Below are positions 1-10,686 of a DNA stretch of 64,000 nt, piece by piece. The translations under genes were made by a program, and so were the position numbers. The number at the start of each line of letters is the position of its first letter. The first letter of the stretch is position 1. A model generated the notes under the pieces. That model was not told the origin of the DNA. It was given only the letters and a program-made list of their open reading frames with translations, and did no database searches. The stretch comes from Microbacterium sp. GCS4 (lineage in GTDB: Bacteria; Actinomycetota; Actinomycetes; Actinomycetales; Microbacteriaceae): assembly GCF_001262495.1 (NCBI RefSeq), contig NZ_LGYE01000003.1, forward strand, positions 421,530 through 485,529. The letters are read 5' to 3'.

Positions 1-2254
1 CTTCGTGAACGGCCAGATGGAGGTCGCGCCCGGCGAGGACGCGACGGCGCTCGACCTCGCGGCGCTCACCACCGACCCGGACCCCGAGGACGAAGGCAAG
101 CACACCTACAAGTTCACGGGTGGCGACGGCAAGGGCGTCAAGGCCAGGATCGACGGCTCGAACCTGATGGTCGAGGCCTCCTCCGAGGCCAAGAAGGGCA
201 CCGCCCTGACGCTCAAGGTCGAGGTGACCGACGGCGAGACCGAGCCGGTCGAGGGAACCGTGACGGTGCTCGTCGCCGCCTCCACGCGTGCGATGCCGGC
301 CGCCAACACCGACACGGTCTCCGAAGCCGACCAGGGCAAGCCGGTCACGGTCGACGTGCTCGCGAACGATTTCAACCCGTTCCCCGAGACTCCGCTCAAG
401 GTCGTGTCGGCCGTGGTCGAGGCGGGCATGGGTTCGGTGACGCAGAAGGGCGACCAGCTCACGGTCACCCCTGCGGCGACGTTCGTCGGCACGCTGGTGG
501 TGCGCTACCGCATCCAGGATGCGACGAAGGATCCCGACCGCGAGGTCAACGGCCAGGTCATCGTCACGGTGCAGGGAGTGCCGGAGGCGCCGGGTGCGCC
601 GACCGTCACGAGCGTGCAGGACCGCACGGTCGTGGTGTCGTACGGAGCCCCGTCGAACAACGGTGCCGAGATCACGAAGTACACCGTCAAGGCGGTGAGC
701 GGCGGTTCGTACACCAAGGAGTGCCGATCGACCACGTGCACGCTCGACGGCCTCACCAACAACGTGGAGTACACGTTCCAGGTGACGGCGACCAACCGCG
801 TCGGCGAGAGCAAGCCCTCCGGCACCTCCGCCGTCGCGCGTCCGGACGCCCGTCCCGACACACCGAACCCGCCGACGCTGAAGTTCGGCGACAAGTCGCT
901 GGCCGTGAGTTGGACGACTCCGTCGACGCCGGGATCCCCGGTGGAGAGCTACACGCTGGAGATCTCCCCGGCACCGCCGTCCGGAGTGTCTCAGAAGCAG
1001 GTCTCCGGCAACTCCCTCACCTGGGAGGGCCTGGAGAACGGCGGCAACTACCAGGTGCGCGTCCAGGCTCACAACAAGGCGCCGGATCCGTCGAGCTGGA
1101 GCAACTGGTCGGCATCGGAGGTGCCCGCGGGGCCGCCGCTCAAGCCCGCGGCTCCGACCACGACTCAACTCGCCTCCGTCGGCAACGAGGCGCAGATGCA
1201 GGTCAACTGGAGCGCGCCGAACTCCAACGGCGACGCGATCGCCAGCTACCAGCTCGAGGTGCGCAACGGCGGCACGGTCGTCAACACCCTCACGCCGAGT
1301 GCCGGGGCGACGTCGCAGGCCGTCAAGGTGCCGACCTCGGAGACGCCGTACACCTATCGCATCCGCGCGCAGAACAAGGCCGGCTGGGGAGAATGGTCCG
1401 AGCTGTCGGCGCCCCGCCGCGGCGTGAACGCTCCTGGCGCTCCGACCGGCCTGCGCGGTCAGGCCGCCGACCGGTCGATCACGAACATCTCGTACACCCC
1501 CGGCTCCGCGAACGGCGCCAAGTCGTCGGAGATCTCGTACCAGTACACCTTCAACGGCGGTGGCAGCTGGCAGGCGCTCAACGGCAACTCGATAGGCGGG
1601 CTCTCGAACGGCACCACGTACAACCTGCAGGTGCGCGCCGTCTCCACGGTCGACGGCAGCACCTACGCGGGTGCCGCCTCGAACGTCGCCCAGGTCGTGC
1701 CGTTCGGGCAGCCGAAGGCGCCGGTCGCGAAGGCGGAGAACGCCGGGATGTCGGTGAAGCTGAGTTGGGATGCACGCAACTCCGGCAACGGACGCCCCAT
1801 CGAGACGGTGCAGATCAGGATCGACGGCGGCGGCTGGCAGACCGTGGGCGCGAGCGGCTCCCAGACGGTCGGGAACGGCTACGACGAGACGCACAGCATC
1901 ACGGTGCGCGCGACCGCCAGCGAGGGCGGCACCTCACCCGAGGCGTCGGACTCCGCCAAGACCAACCCGCGCCCCGCCGAGGTGCTGAAGACCGGCAAGG
2001 GCGCGTCCGGCAACTGGCCCGGCGAGTGCACGCACTCGTCCTGCGCCTACGTCACCCTCACGGTGCAGAACTTCCGCAGCCCCGGCAATTACACCCTGCG
2101 CTGCGACGACGGTGGGCAGTTCGGCAACTCGGCGCGGTACGTGCCCGAGAACGGCACGGTGCAGCTGGGCTGCTTCTACGGAAACCCTGGCCGCTCCATG
2201 CGCGTCTACATCGTCGAGCTCAACCGCTACGCCGACGCCATCAGCTGGTACTAG
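1..2254 (+). CDS. Large Ig-like/fibronectin type III surface protein, 3' part
   Basis: The reading frame is open from the first base, so this is the C-terminal part (about 750 residues) of a larger protein whose start lies upstream. The visible part opens with a cadherin/Ig-like segment (residues 1-95) and a bacterial Ig-like domain (about 95-190, with a VDVLANDFNP motif). About five fibronectin type III modules follow to residue 655, then a C-terminal 80-residue domain with four cysteines (GECTHSSC and later LRC and LGC). Such proteins are normally exported and display binding modules at the cell surface; the N-terminal signal or anchor is not visible. It sits 58 bases before moxR and heads the secretion-associated gene series. 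A GTG near base 5 is simply an internal codon. The exact ligand is unknown. Confidence 0.8.
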   Translation, partial: FVNGQMEVAPGEDATALDLAALTTDPDPEDEGKHTYKFTGGDGKGVKARIDGSNLMVEASSEAKKGTALTLKVEVTDGETEPVEGTVTVLVAASTRAMPAANTDTVSEADQGKPVTVDVLANDFNPFPETPLKVVSAVVEAGMGSVTQKGDQLTVTPAATFVGTLVVRYRIQDATKDPDREVNGQVIVTVQGVPEAPGAPTVTSVQDRTVVVSYGAPSNNGAEITKYTVKAVSGGSYTKECRSTTCTLDGLTNNVEYTFQVTATNRVGESKPSGTSAVARPDARPDTPNPPTLKFGDKSLAVSWTTPSTPGSPVESYTLEISPAPPSGVSQKQVSGNSLTWEGLENGGNYQVRVQAHNKAPDPSSWSNWSASEVPAGPPLKPAAPTTTQLASVGNEAQMQVNWSAPNSNGDAIASYQLEVRNGGTVVNTLTPSAGATSQAVKVPTSETPYTYRIRAQNKAGWGEWSELSAPRRGVNAPGAPTGLRGQAADRSITNISYTPGSANGAKSSEISYQYTFNGGGSWQALNGNSIGGLSNGTTYNLQVRAVSTVDGSTYAGAASNVAQVVPFGQPKAPVAKAENAGMSVKLSWDARNSGNGRPIETVQIRIDGGGWQTVGASGSQTVGNGYDETHSITVRATASEGGTSPEASDSAKTNPRPAEVLKTGKGASGNWPGECTHSSCAYVTLTVQNFRSPGNYTLRCDDGGQFGNSARYVPENGTVQLGCFYGNPGRSMRVYIVELNRYADAISWY

Positions 2255-2312
2255 TGCGACCCGACGGCGCGACGCCCACGATCCCTTCACAGAACGAGGA
2301 ACCGACACACTC

Positions 2313-3284
2313 ATGACCATGACCCCCGAACAGGCCGCCTGGTTCCAGGGCACCTTCCAGCGCCTCGTCGACAACGTCGACAAGGCCGTGCAGGGCAAGC
2401 GCGAGATCGTCAGCCTGGTGCTGTCGTCGATGCTCGCCGAAGGGCACGTGCTCCTCGAGGACGCCCCCGGCACGGGCAAGACCAGCCTCGCGAAGGCACT
2501 GGCCGCCACCGTGCAGGGCACCAGCACGCGCATCCAGTTCACGCCGGATCTGCTGCCGTCCGACGTCACGGGCGTCACGATCTACGACCAGCAGTCGCAC
2601 AAGTTCGAGTTCCACAAGGGCCCGATCTTCGCGTCCATCGTGCTCGCCGACGAGATCAACCGCGCCTCGCCGAAGACGCAGTCCGCGCTGCTCGAGGTCA
2701 TGGAGGAGTCGCGCGTGACGGTCGACGGTGTCGCGCACGAGACCGGTCGGCCGTTCCTCGTGATCGCGACGCAGAACCCGATCGAGCAGGCCGGTACCTA
2801 CAAGCTGCCCGAGGCGCAGCTCGACCGCTTCCTCATCAAGACGTCGATCGGCTACCCCGACCTCGACGTCACCGAGAGCATCCTCTCCGGCGCCTCCGAC
2901 CGCAACCCCTCCGCTGGTCTCGCGGCGATCATCACGACGAGCGCGGTCGCCGACATGGCCGACCTCGGCGCCTCCGTGCACGTCGAGCCCGCGGTGCTGC
3001 GCTACGTGGCCGAGCTCGCCGCCGCGACCCGCGACGACTGGGCGATCCGCCTGGGCGTCTCGGTGCGAGGCGCGATCGCGATGATCCGCATGGCGAAGGT
3101 GTGGGCGGCCGCGCAGGGACGCCACTTCGTGCTCCCCGACGACATCAAGGCGCTCGTGCGTCCCGTCTGGCAGCACCGTCTGCTGCTCGACGCCGAGGCG
3201 GAGTTCGCCGGCACGTCCGCCGAGACGGTCCTCGTGCGCGTGCTCGACGCGGTCGCCGCACCGCAGGCCCGAGCGGCGGCCTGA
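2313..3284 (+). CDS. MoxR-family AAA+ ATPase
   Basis: This 323-residue protein has the MoxR layout. The Walker A segment is EDAPGTGKTS (about residues 49-58), the Walker B segment is VLADEIN (about 111-117), and a sensor stretch reads IATQNPIEQAGTY. MoxR ATPases act as cytoplasmic chaperone-like remodelers, usually encoded beside a DUF58 protein and a transglutaminase-fold membrane protein, exactly as here. The start chosen is ATG at 2313, preceded by GAACGAGGA as a ribosome site; an in-frame extension upstream would overlap the preceding gene. Its stop overlaps the next start by one base, indicating translational coupling. Confidence 0.92.
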   Translation: MTMTPEQAAWFQGTFQRLVDNVDKAVQGKREIVSLVLSSMLAEGHVLLEDAPGTGKTSLAKALAATVQGTSTRIQFTPDLLPSDVTGVTIYDQQSHKFEFHKGPIFASIVLADEINRASPKTQSALLEVMEESRVTVDGVAHETGRPFLVIATQNPIEQAGTYKLPEAQLDRFLIKTSIGYPDLDVTESILSGASDRNPSAGLAAIITTSAVADMADLGASVHVEPAVLRYVAELAAATRDDWAIRLGVSVRGAIAMIRMAKVWAAAQGRHFVLPDDIKALVRPVWQHRLLLDAEAEFAGTSAETVLVRVLDAVAAPQARAAA

Positions 3285-4546
3285 TGACCGCGGAGGTCCA
3301 CCAGATCGCGAACGCGCCGATCGACCGCGATGCCGGATGGCGTGACATCGCGGCGGTCATCGGCGCGCGCATCCTGGTGCGCCTCCGACTGATCGCCGCC
3401 GCGATCCGTCCGCTCGCGTGGGTGCTCATGGGCCTCGCGGTCGTGTTCTGGATCGTCGGTCAGGTCGCGGGCTGGGCGGAGTTCACGGTCGCCGCGGTCG
3501 TGATCGCGATCACCGTGGCGCTGTGCGCGCTGTTCCTGATCGGCCGCACCGCGTACGACGTCTCGCTCGACCTGGCCCGCACGCGTGTCGTCGTCGGCGA
3601 GCGCGCGGTCGGCGCCCTCACCCTCGCGAACCACGGCACCAGGGCGATCCTGCCGTCGCGGATCGTGCTGCCCGTCGGCGCGGGGCGCGGCGAGTTCGGC
3701 ATCCAGCGTCTCGCGCCGGGAGAGGAGGCGGAGGAGCTGTTCGCCATCCCCACCCAGAAGCGGGGCGTCGTGAAGGTCGGCCCCGTCAGCGTCGTCCGCG
3801 GAGACCCGCTCGGGCTGTTCGAGCGCGCGCATCGCCGAGACGACCCCGTCGATCTGTTCGTGCACCCGAAGACCGTGCTGTTCGACGGCCAGTCGCTCGG
3901 CTATCTGCGCGATCTGGAAGGACTCCCCGCGGCCGACCTGTCGCGCGACGACGTGTCGTTCCATGCGCTCCTCGAATACCAGCCCGGAGACGACCTGCGC
4001 CACGTGCACTGGCGATCCACCGCCCGCACCGGCACCATGATGATGCGCCAGTACGAGGAGACCCGCCGGTCGCACTTCGTGATCGGGCTGTCCCGTTCGT
4101 CCGGGGACTACGCGAGCGACGAGGACTTCGAGCTCGCGATCTCCGCGGCCGGATCGATCGGTCTGCGGGCGATCCGCGACTCCCAGCGGGTCGACGTGCG
4201 CGTGCAGGGCAGAGAGCTCCCCGCGGGTACCGGCAAGAGGCTCCTCGACTCGCTGTCCGGCGTCGAGCAGTCCAAGCCCCGCGACGGCGGCATCGACCAC
4301 CTCGCCGGCGTGCTCGCCCGCACCATGCCCCTCGCGAGCGTCGTCGTCCTGGTGTGCGGCTCCAAGGTCAGCACCGACGACCTCCGCCTCGCGTGCTCGC
4401 GTCTGCCGTTCGGCGCCAAGGCCCTCGCGGTCGTCGCCGACACGACGGTCGCCTCGCCCGCGCTGCGCCGGATCGGCGATGCGGATGTCGTGACCATCGG
4501 CGCACTCGATCAGGTCCCCCTCGCGCTGCAGAAGGTGCTCGCATGA
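3284..4546 (+). CDS. DUF58 domain membrane protein
   Basis: The protein has 420 residues with two transmembrane helices near the N-terminus (about 43-60 and 66-86). A soluble region follows, carrying the DUF58 signature YQPGDDLRHVHWRSTART (about residues 231-248). DUF58 proteins have a vWA-like fold and are partners of MoxR ATPases in membrane-associated assemblies; the precise role is not established. ATG at 3284 overlaps the moxR stop (TGATG), and its own stop overlaps the next gene by four bases, so the three genes are translated as a unit. Confidence 0.88.
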   Translation: MTAEVHQIANAPIDRDAGWRDIAAVIGARILVRLRLIAAAIRPLAWVLMGLAVVFWIVGQVAGWAEFTVAAVVIAITVALCALFLIGRTAYDVSLDLARTRVVVGERAVGALTLANHGTRAILPSRIVLPVGAGRGEFGIQRLAPGEEAEELFAIPTQKRGVVKVGPVSVVRGDPLGLFERAHRRDDPVDLFVHPKTVLFDGQSLGYLRDLEGLPAADLSRDDVSFHALLEYQPGDDLRHVHWRSTARTGTMMMRQYEETRRSHFVIGLSRSSGDYASDEDFELAISAAGSIGLRAIRDSQRVDVRVQGRELPAGTGKRLLDSLSGVEQSKPRDGGIDHLAGVLARTMPLASVVVLVCGSKVSTDDLRLACSRLPFGAKALAVVADTTVASPALRRIGDADVVTIGALDQVPLALQKVLA

Positions 4547-6948
4547 CCGCTCTCTCGACCGACTTCGCCGGGATTCCTGTACGTCGCTGGATCCTGGATC
4601 TCGGCGCTTCCGCGCTGCTCGTCGCGGTCGCCGTCGTCGGGTTCTGGCCCACGTTCGCCGGCGGCTCGTATCTGCCCGCCGCCCTCGGCGCGATGCTGCT
4701 CGGTCTCGCGATCGCCGCGGTGTCGACGTGGCGTCGCTGGGGGATCCTCGTCGTCGCCGGCCTCACGGTCGCGGTGTACTTCGTGTTCGGCGGCGCTCTC
4801 GCGCTGGCGCACACGACCATCCTCGGCGTGATCCCCACACTCGAGACGTTCGAGAAGCTCGCCGTCGGCACCGTTACCGCGTGGAAGCAGCTGCTCACGA
4901 CTGTGGCGCCCGTGGCCGGAGCGGACGGTCACTTCCTGGTGCCCTTCCTGCTCACGCTGGTCATCACGGTGCTCACGGCCTCGCTCGCGCTCCGACTGCC
5001 GCACGTCGGATGGGCGCTGCTGCCCGCCGGATCCATGCTGATGCTCGTGATCGCGCTCGGCACCCCCGAGCCCGCTGTCCCGGTCGCGCAGGGTCTTGCG
5101 TTCGCGGTCGTCGCCGTCGCCTGGCTCGCGCTGCGGCAGCTGTGGGCTCCGCAGAACGCGGCGGTGTCGGTCGGCGAGGTCGATCCGTCGCGGGCCGGGC
5201 ACATGCGGCTGCGCAGGCTGCTGGCAGGCGTGGCCGTGCTCGCCGTCGCCGGCGGCGCGGGTATCGCGACGAGCGCGGTCGCGGCCCCCGCTCAGCCCCG
5301 ACACGTCTTCCGCGACGTGATCATCCCGCCGTTCAACATCCGCGACTACCCGAGTCCGCTCCAGGCGTTCCGCAAGAACGTGCGCGACGAGGCCGGCGAC
5401 ACGCTCTTCACCGTGAGCGGGCTGCCGAAGGACGCGCGGATGCGGATCGCGGTCATGGACCAGTACGACGGCATGGTCTACAACGTCACCGACGGCGGCG
5501 CCGGCTCGTCGAGCGCCTTCGCGCCGATCCGCGCCAACATGTCGCCGGAGGCCGAGGGCATCCCCGTCACCCTGCAGGTGCAGATCGAGGAGTACCGCGG
5601 GGTCTGGGTGCCGGATGCCGGTCAGGTGTCGGAGATCGACTTCACGGGGGACCGTGCGGAGGACCTGCGCCGCTCCGCGTACTACAACGCCGAGACGGGG
5701 ACGGCCGTGGTGACCTCGAAGCTCACGGCGGGGGACTCCTACACCGTCGACACGGTGATCCCGGGCGAGCTCGACGACGACCAGATCGCCGACGCGCCCT
5801 TCGGCACCGTTCCCCTCCCGAAGCAGAGCAACGTGCCCGAGGAGCTCACGGCGCTGGCCTCCGAGACCGTCGCGGGTGCGGAGTCGCCGATCGAGCAGGT
5901 GCGGGCGCTGGAGAGCTTCCTCGCGGAGGGCGGCTTCTTCAGCCACGGCCTCGAGGGCGAGGTGCTCTCGCGCGCCGGCCACACCTCCGAGCGGATCTCG
6001 ACCCTCATCGGCGGCGACCAGATGATCGGCGACGACGAGCAGTACGCGGTCGCCATGGCTCTGCTCGCCCGCGAGGTCGGCATCCCCGCTCGCGTCGTGA
6101 TGGGCTTCTACCCCGACGAGGAGCAGGCGGGCGACGCGGTGTTCACCGCCACGGGCGACAACATCCATGCCTGGGTCGAGGTGAACTTCGAGGGGCTCGG
6201 GTGGCTGACGTTCAACCCGACACCGCCCGAGGACAAGGTCCCGAACGATCAGAACACCAAGCCCAAGGTCGACCCGAAGCCGCAGGTCCTGCAGCCCCCG
6301 CCCCCGCCGCAGGAGCCGGTCGATCTGCCTCCGACGCTGCCCGACGACCGCAAGGGCGACGACGAGACCCTCAACATCCTCGGCATCATCGGCATCATCC
6401 TCGCGATCGGCGGGATCTCGCTCGGGGTGCTCGCCCTGCTGGCCTCGCCGTTCATCCTGATCGGAGCGTGGAAGGCGGCCCGGCGCCGCACCCGGCGCAA
6501 CGCCACCCGCACCGCCGACCGCATCAGCGGCGGCTGGGACGAGCTCGCCGATCGCGCCGTCGACTACGGCGCGCACATCCCTCCGGGCGGCACCAGGGCT
6601 GAGGAGGCCGCTTCGGTGGCCGCCACGCTCACGGTGCCGCAGGTCACGGCCCTGGCGCAGCGCGCGGATGCCAAGGTGTTCGGGCCCTCCGAACCGACGC
6701 CGGAGGACGTCGAGGCGTTCTGGACAGAGGTCGACGCGATCGTCGGCGGACTCGGCAAGGACGCAGGTTTCTGGAAGCGGCTGAAGGCGCGACTGAACCT
6801 CCGCTCCCTGCTCGGCGGATCCGCGTTCTCGGTCGGCCTGCAGAACCTCCGCGAGGCCGCGGCCGCGCGCGTGCGCCGCGAACCTGGCACGATCGAGAGC
6901 AGCCCCCGTCCGACGACGTCCACCTCACCCGAGAGCGAGACACCATGA
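4543..6948 (+). CDS. Transglutaminase-fold membrane protein with substituted catalytic residues
   Basis: An 801-residue protein of TgpA-like layout: several transmembrane helices in the first 250 residues, an extracytoplasmic transglutaminase-like core (about 430-565), a proline-rich linker, a further membrane helix (about 610-640) and a cytoplasmic tail. The core keeps AREVGIPARVVMGF and the histidine of NIHAWVEV (His542). The position that is Cys in active enzymes (G-x-C-E) reads G-D-D-E with Asp498, and the usual Asp of the W-x-x-x-D-P-T-P motif is Asn558 (TFNPTP). Two of the three catalytic residues are therefore replaced, so classical cysteine chemistry is unlikely. It probably acts as a structural or binding partner of the MoxR-DUF58 pair. 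ATG overlaps the DUF58 stop (ATGA). Confidence 0.88.
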   Translation: MTALSTDFAGIPVRRWILDLGASALLVAVAVVGFWPTFAGGSYLPAALGAMLLGLAIAAVSTWRRWGILVVAGLTVAVYFVFGGALALAHTTILGVIPTLETFEKLAVGTVTAWKQLLTTVAPVAGADGHFLVPFLLTLVITVLTASLALRLPHVGWALLPAGSMLMLVIALGTPEPAVPVAQGLAFAVVAVAWLALRQLWAPQNAAVSVGEVDPSRAGHMRLRRLLAGVAVLAVAGGAGIATSAVAAPAQPRHVFRDVIIPPFNIRDYPSPLQAFRKNVRDEAGDTLFTVSGLPKDARMRIAVMDQYDGMVYNVTDGGAGSSSAFAPIRANMSPEAEGIPVTLQVQIEEYRGVWVPDAGQVSEIDFTGDRAEDLRRSAYYNAETGTAVVTSKLTAGDSYTVDTVIPGELDDDQIADAPFGTVPLPKQSNVPEELTALASETVAGAESPIEQVRALESFLAEGGFFSHGLEGEVLSRAGHTSERISTLIGGDQMIGDDEQYAVAMALLAREVGIPARVVMGFYPDEEQAGDAVFTATGDNIHAWVEVNFEGLGWLTFNPTPPEDKVPNDQNTKPKVDPKPQVLQPPPPPQEPVDLPPTLPDDRKGDDETLNILGIIGIILAIGGISLGVLALLASPFILIGAWKAARRRTRRNATRTADRISGGWDELADRAVDYGAHIPPGGTRAEEAASVAATLTVPQVTALAQRADAKVFGPSEPTPEDVEAFWTEVDAIVGGLGKDAGFWKRLKARLNLRSLLGGSAFSVGLQNLREAAAARVRREPGTIESSPRPTTSTSPESETP

Positions 6949-8474
6949 CGCAGCCACAGTCCGGCCGGATCGCGCCGATCCCGCGGCGCGCGATCGCGTA
7001 CCTGATCGATGCGCTGATCGCCGGCGGCATCGCCATCGTGCCGAGCATCGTCGTGTTCGTCGCCTTCACGGCATCCGCGTCCTCCGCGACGACCCCGGAT
7101 GCGGCCCTCGGGAGTCTCGCCATCCTCGGGGTCGGTCTGCCGATCGTCGGGCTGCTGGCGCTCGGCTGGTTCGTGTTCTACACGGTCATGCAGTCGGGGC
7201 GCGGCTCGATCGGCATGCGTGCGCAGGGTCTGCGCCTGGTCGGCGAGGACGGCGCACCGCTCGGCTTCGGCCGGACACTGCTGCGCAACGTGATCTTCGG
7301 TCTCACGGCCGGCATCGTCGTCGGCTACTTCACGCCCCTGTTCGACGGCTCAGGACGCTTCCAGGGCTGGCATGACAAGCTCGCGAAGTCGCTGATGTAC
7401 GACGTGCGGACGGATGCCGCGGCACCGGGCTCCGCCGCATCCGCTCCTGCCTCGGCGCCGATGGTGCCCCCCGTGCCGACGGCTCCGCCTGTGCCAGGAC
7501 TCGCGGCGCCAGGGTCGGTTCCGCCCGGAGCTCCCGGTGCACCCGGAGCTCCCGGTGCGCAGAGCGATCCGGCTCCCCAGTCGCCGAGCGGGTATCCGGT
7601 CCCGCAGGGGTACGCGGTGCCGGCGCCTCCGGCGGGCGCACCCGCATCGCCGTTCGCCCGCCCGGAGGCTCCCGCTGCTGCTCCGCAGATGCCGCCCGTT
7701 CCCGCCGCACCGGCGTTCGCCGCTCCGCCCGTGCCCCCGGCCCCGGCAGCGCCCGTCCCGTCCGCGCCCGCCGTACCTTCCGCGCCCGCCATGCCCTCGT
7801 CCGGCGAGCAGTCGACGGACCGTTCCGTTCCTGAGGTCCCGATCACGACCACGCCTCCGTCGCCGGTGGACGACGGCGGCGTGATCGCGTACGTGCCGGG
7901 CATCACCCTCGACGCCCCGCCCCCGCGACCCGCCGCCGTGGAGACCCCACCGCCCGCTCCCGCGCATCCCGCGGCACCGGCGTTCTCGGCCGCGCCCCCC
8001 GCTCCTGCGTTCGCCCCTCCGGCGGAGGCCGCTGCGCCAGCCCCGGCCGCGCCCACCGCGCCCGCGCCCGCTGCTCCCGGGTCGTCCCCCGAGGCGCCGG
8101 CGTCCGCAGGTCTCGACGACGACCTCGAGGAGACGCGCATCAGCATCCCCGGGCATCGCCTGGTCTTCACCTGGGACGACGGGACGCGCGTGACCGTGTC
8201 TCGTCGCACGGTCTTCGGTCGTAACCCCGGCCCGGAGGACGGCGCGATCATCGTGCCGGTCCGCGATGAGACGCTGTCGCTGTCGAAGACGCACTTCGAG
8301 GCCGCGGCCTCCACCTCGGGCGGCTGGGTGCTCGACCGCTTCTCGACCAACGGCATCACCCTCGTGCGCGACGGTCAGCGCATCGCCTGCCCGGCCGGAC
8401 AGCGCGTGCCCGTGCGCCTCGGCGACGCGCTCGAGATCGGCGACCGCATCGTGACGATCGGGGGCTACGCATGA
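6945..8474 (+). CDS. RDD membrane protein with C-terminal FHA domain
   Basis: This 509-residue protein starts with an RDD-type membrane domain (about residues 5-140, with hydrophobic helices and the GSIGMRAQGLRLV segment). A long Pro/Ala-rich linker (about 150-390) follows, then a forkhead-associated domain (about 410-505) with GRNPGP, SLSKTHFE and STNGITL motifs. FHA domains bind phosphothreonine peptides, so the protein likely tethers a phosphoprotein-reading module to the inner face of the membrane. It overlaps both neighbours by four bases (ATGA) within the kinase/phosphatase series. The linker is strongly biased low-complexity sequence. Confidence 0.85.
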   Translation: MTQPQSGRIAPIPRRAIAYLIDALIAGGIAIVPSIVVFVAFTASASSATTPDAALGSLAILGVGLPIVGLLALGWFVFYTVMQSGRGSIGMRAQGLRLVGEDGAPLGFGRTLLRNVIFGLTAGIVVGYFTPLFDGSGRFQGWHDKLAKSLMYDVRTDAAAPGSAASAPASAPMVPPVPTAPPVPGLAAPGSVPPGAPGAPGAPGAQSDPAPQSPSGYPVPQGYAVPAPPAGAPASPFARPEAPAAAPQMPPVPAAPAFAAPPVPPAPAAPVPSAPAVPSAPAMPSSGEQSTDRSVPEVPITTTPPSPVDDGGVIAYVPGITLDAPPPRPAAVETPPPAPAHPAAPAFSAAPPAPAFAPPAEAAAPAPAAPTAPAPAAPGSSPEAPASAGLDDDLEETRISIPGHRLVFTWDDGTRVTVSRRTVFGRNPGPEDGAIIVPVRDETLSLSKTHFEAAASTSGGWVLDRFSTNGITLVRDGQRIACPAGQRVPVRLGDALEIGDRIVTIGGYA

Positions 8475-9282
8475 CCGTCCCCCTCGCCGTCTCGACGGGT
8501 GCGGCGACGCACACCGGTCTGCGACGCACCCTCAACGAGGACGCCTTCCTCGCCACCGCCCCCGTGTTCCTCGTCGCTGACGGCATGGGCGGCCATGAGG
8601 CGGGGGAGCGCGCGAGCGCGGCTGTGATCGCCGAGTTCGCACGGCACGTGGGCCGCGAGGCGCTCGCCCTCGACGACGTGCGCGATGCGGTCTCGGTCGC
8701 GCGCGCCGAGGTCGAGGCGCTGTCGACGAGCAGCAACGGCCGCGCGGGGACGACGCTCAGCGGTGTCGTGATCGCGAACGTCGACGGCATGGGCTACTGG
8801 CTCGTGCTCAACATCGGCGACTCCCGCGTCTACCGCCTCGAGGACGGCGACCTCGAACAGGTCAGCGTCGACCATTCGGTCGTGCAGGAGCTGATCGAGG
8901 CCGGAGAGCTGCGGCCCGAGGACGCCCAGACCGACCGCCGCCGCAACGTCATCACGCGGGCGATCGGGGCCGGGAGCGACGGCGAGGTCGACTACTGGCT
9001 GTTCCCCGCCGAACGCGGCGACCGCCTGCTCGTGTGCTCGGACGGCCTGACCTCCGAGCTCGGCGACGGGGCGATCCGCGAGATCCTCCTGGTCGAGGAC
9101 GACCCGCAGCGCGCCGCCGACATCCTCGTCTCGAGCGCCGTCCACGCGGGGGGACGCGACAACGTGACGGTCGTGGTGGTGGATGCCGTCACGGTCGCCT
9201 CGCGCCCCGGCACGCTCGTCGAAACCGACGAACCGGACATCGCGGACACGCGTCCGCGCGAAGCCGCAGGAGGAGTGCGCTG

Positions 9283-9283
<1 letters not shown>
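8471..9283 (+). CDS. PP2C-family Ser/Thr protein phosphatase
   Basis: A 270-residue PP2C (PPM) phosphatase. Metal-binding and fold motifs are in order: NEDAF, VADGMGGHEAG, IGDSRVYRL, VCSDGLTSELGD and GGRDNVTVVVV. These enzymes use two metal ions to remove phosphate from phospho-Ser/Thr. No membrane helix is present, unlike mycobacterial PstP, so it is cytoplasmic. It lies between FHA genes and upstream of the kinase, and probably reverses that kinase's action. The start ATG overlaps the previous stop. Confidence 0.93.

Positions 9284-10682
<1,399 letters not shown>

Positions 10683-10686
<4 letters not shown>

Noticed and set aside
4510..6576. Open frame of 688 codons on the minus strand
   Set aside because: It is the antisense shadow of the transglutaminase-fold gene, with Arg/Asp/His-rich composition and no ribosome site.
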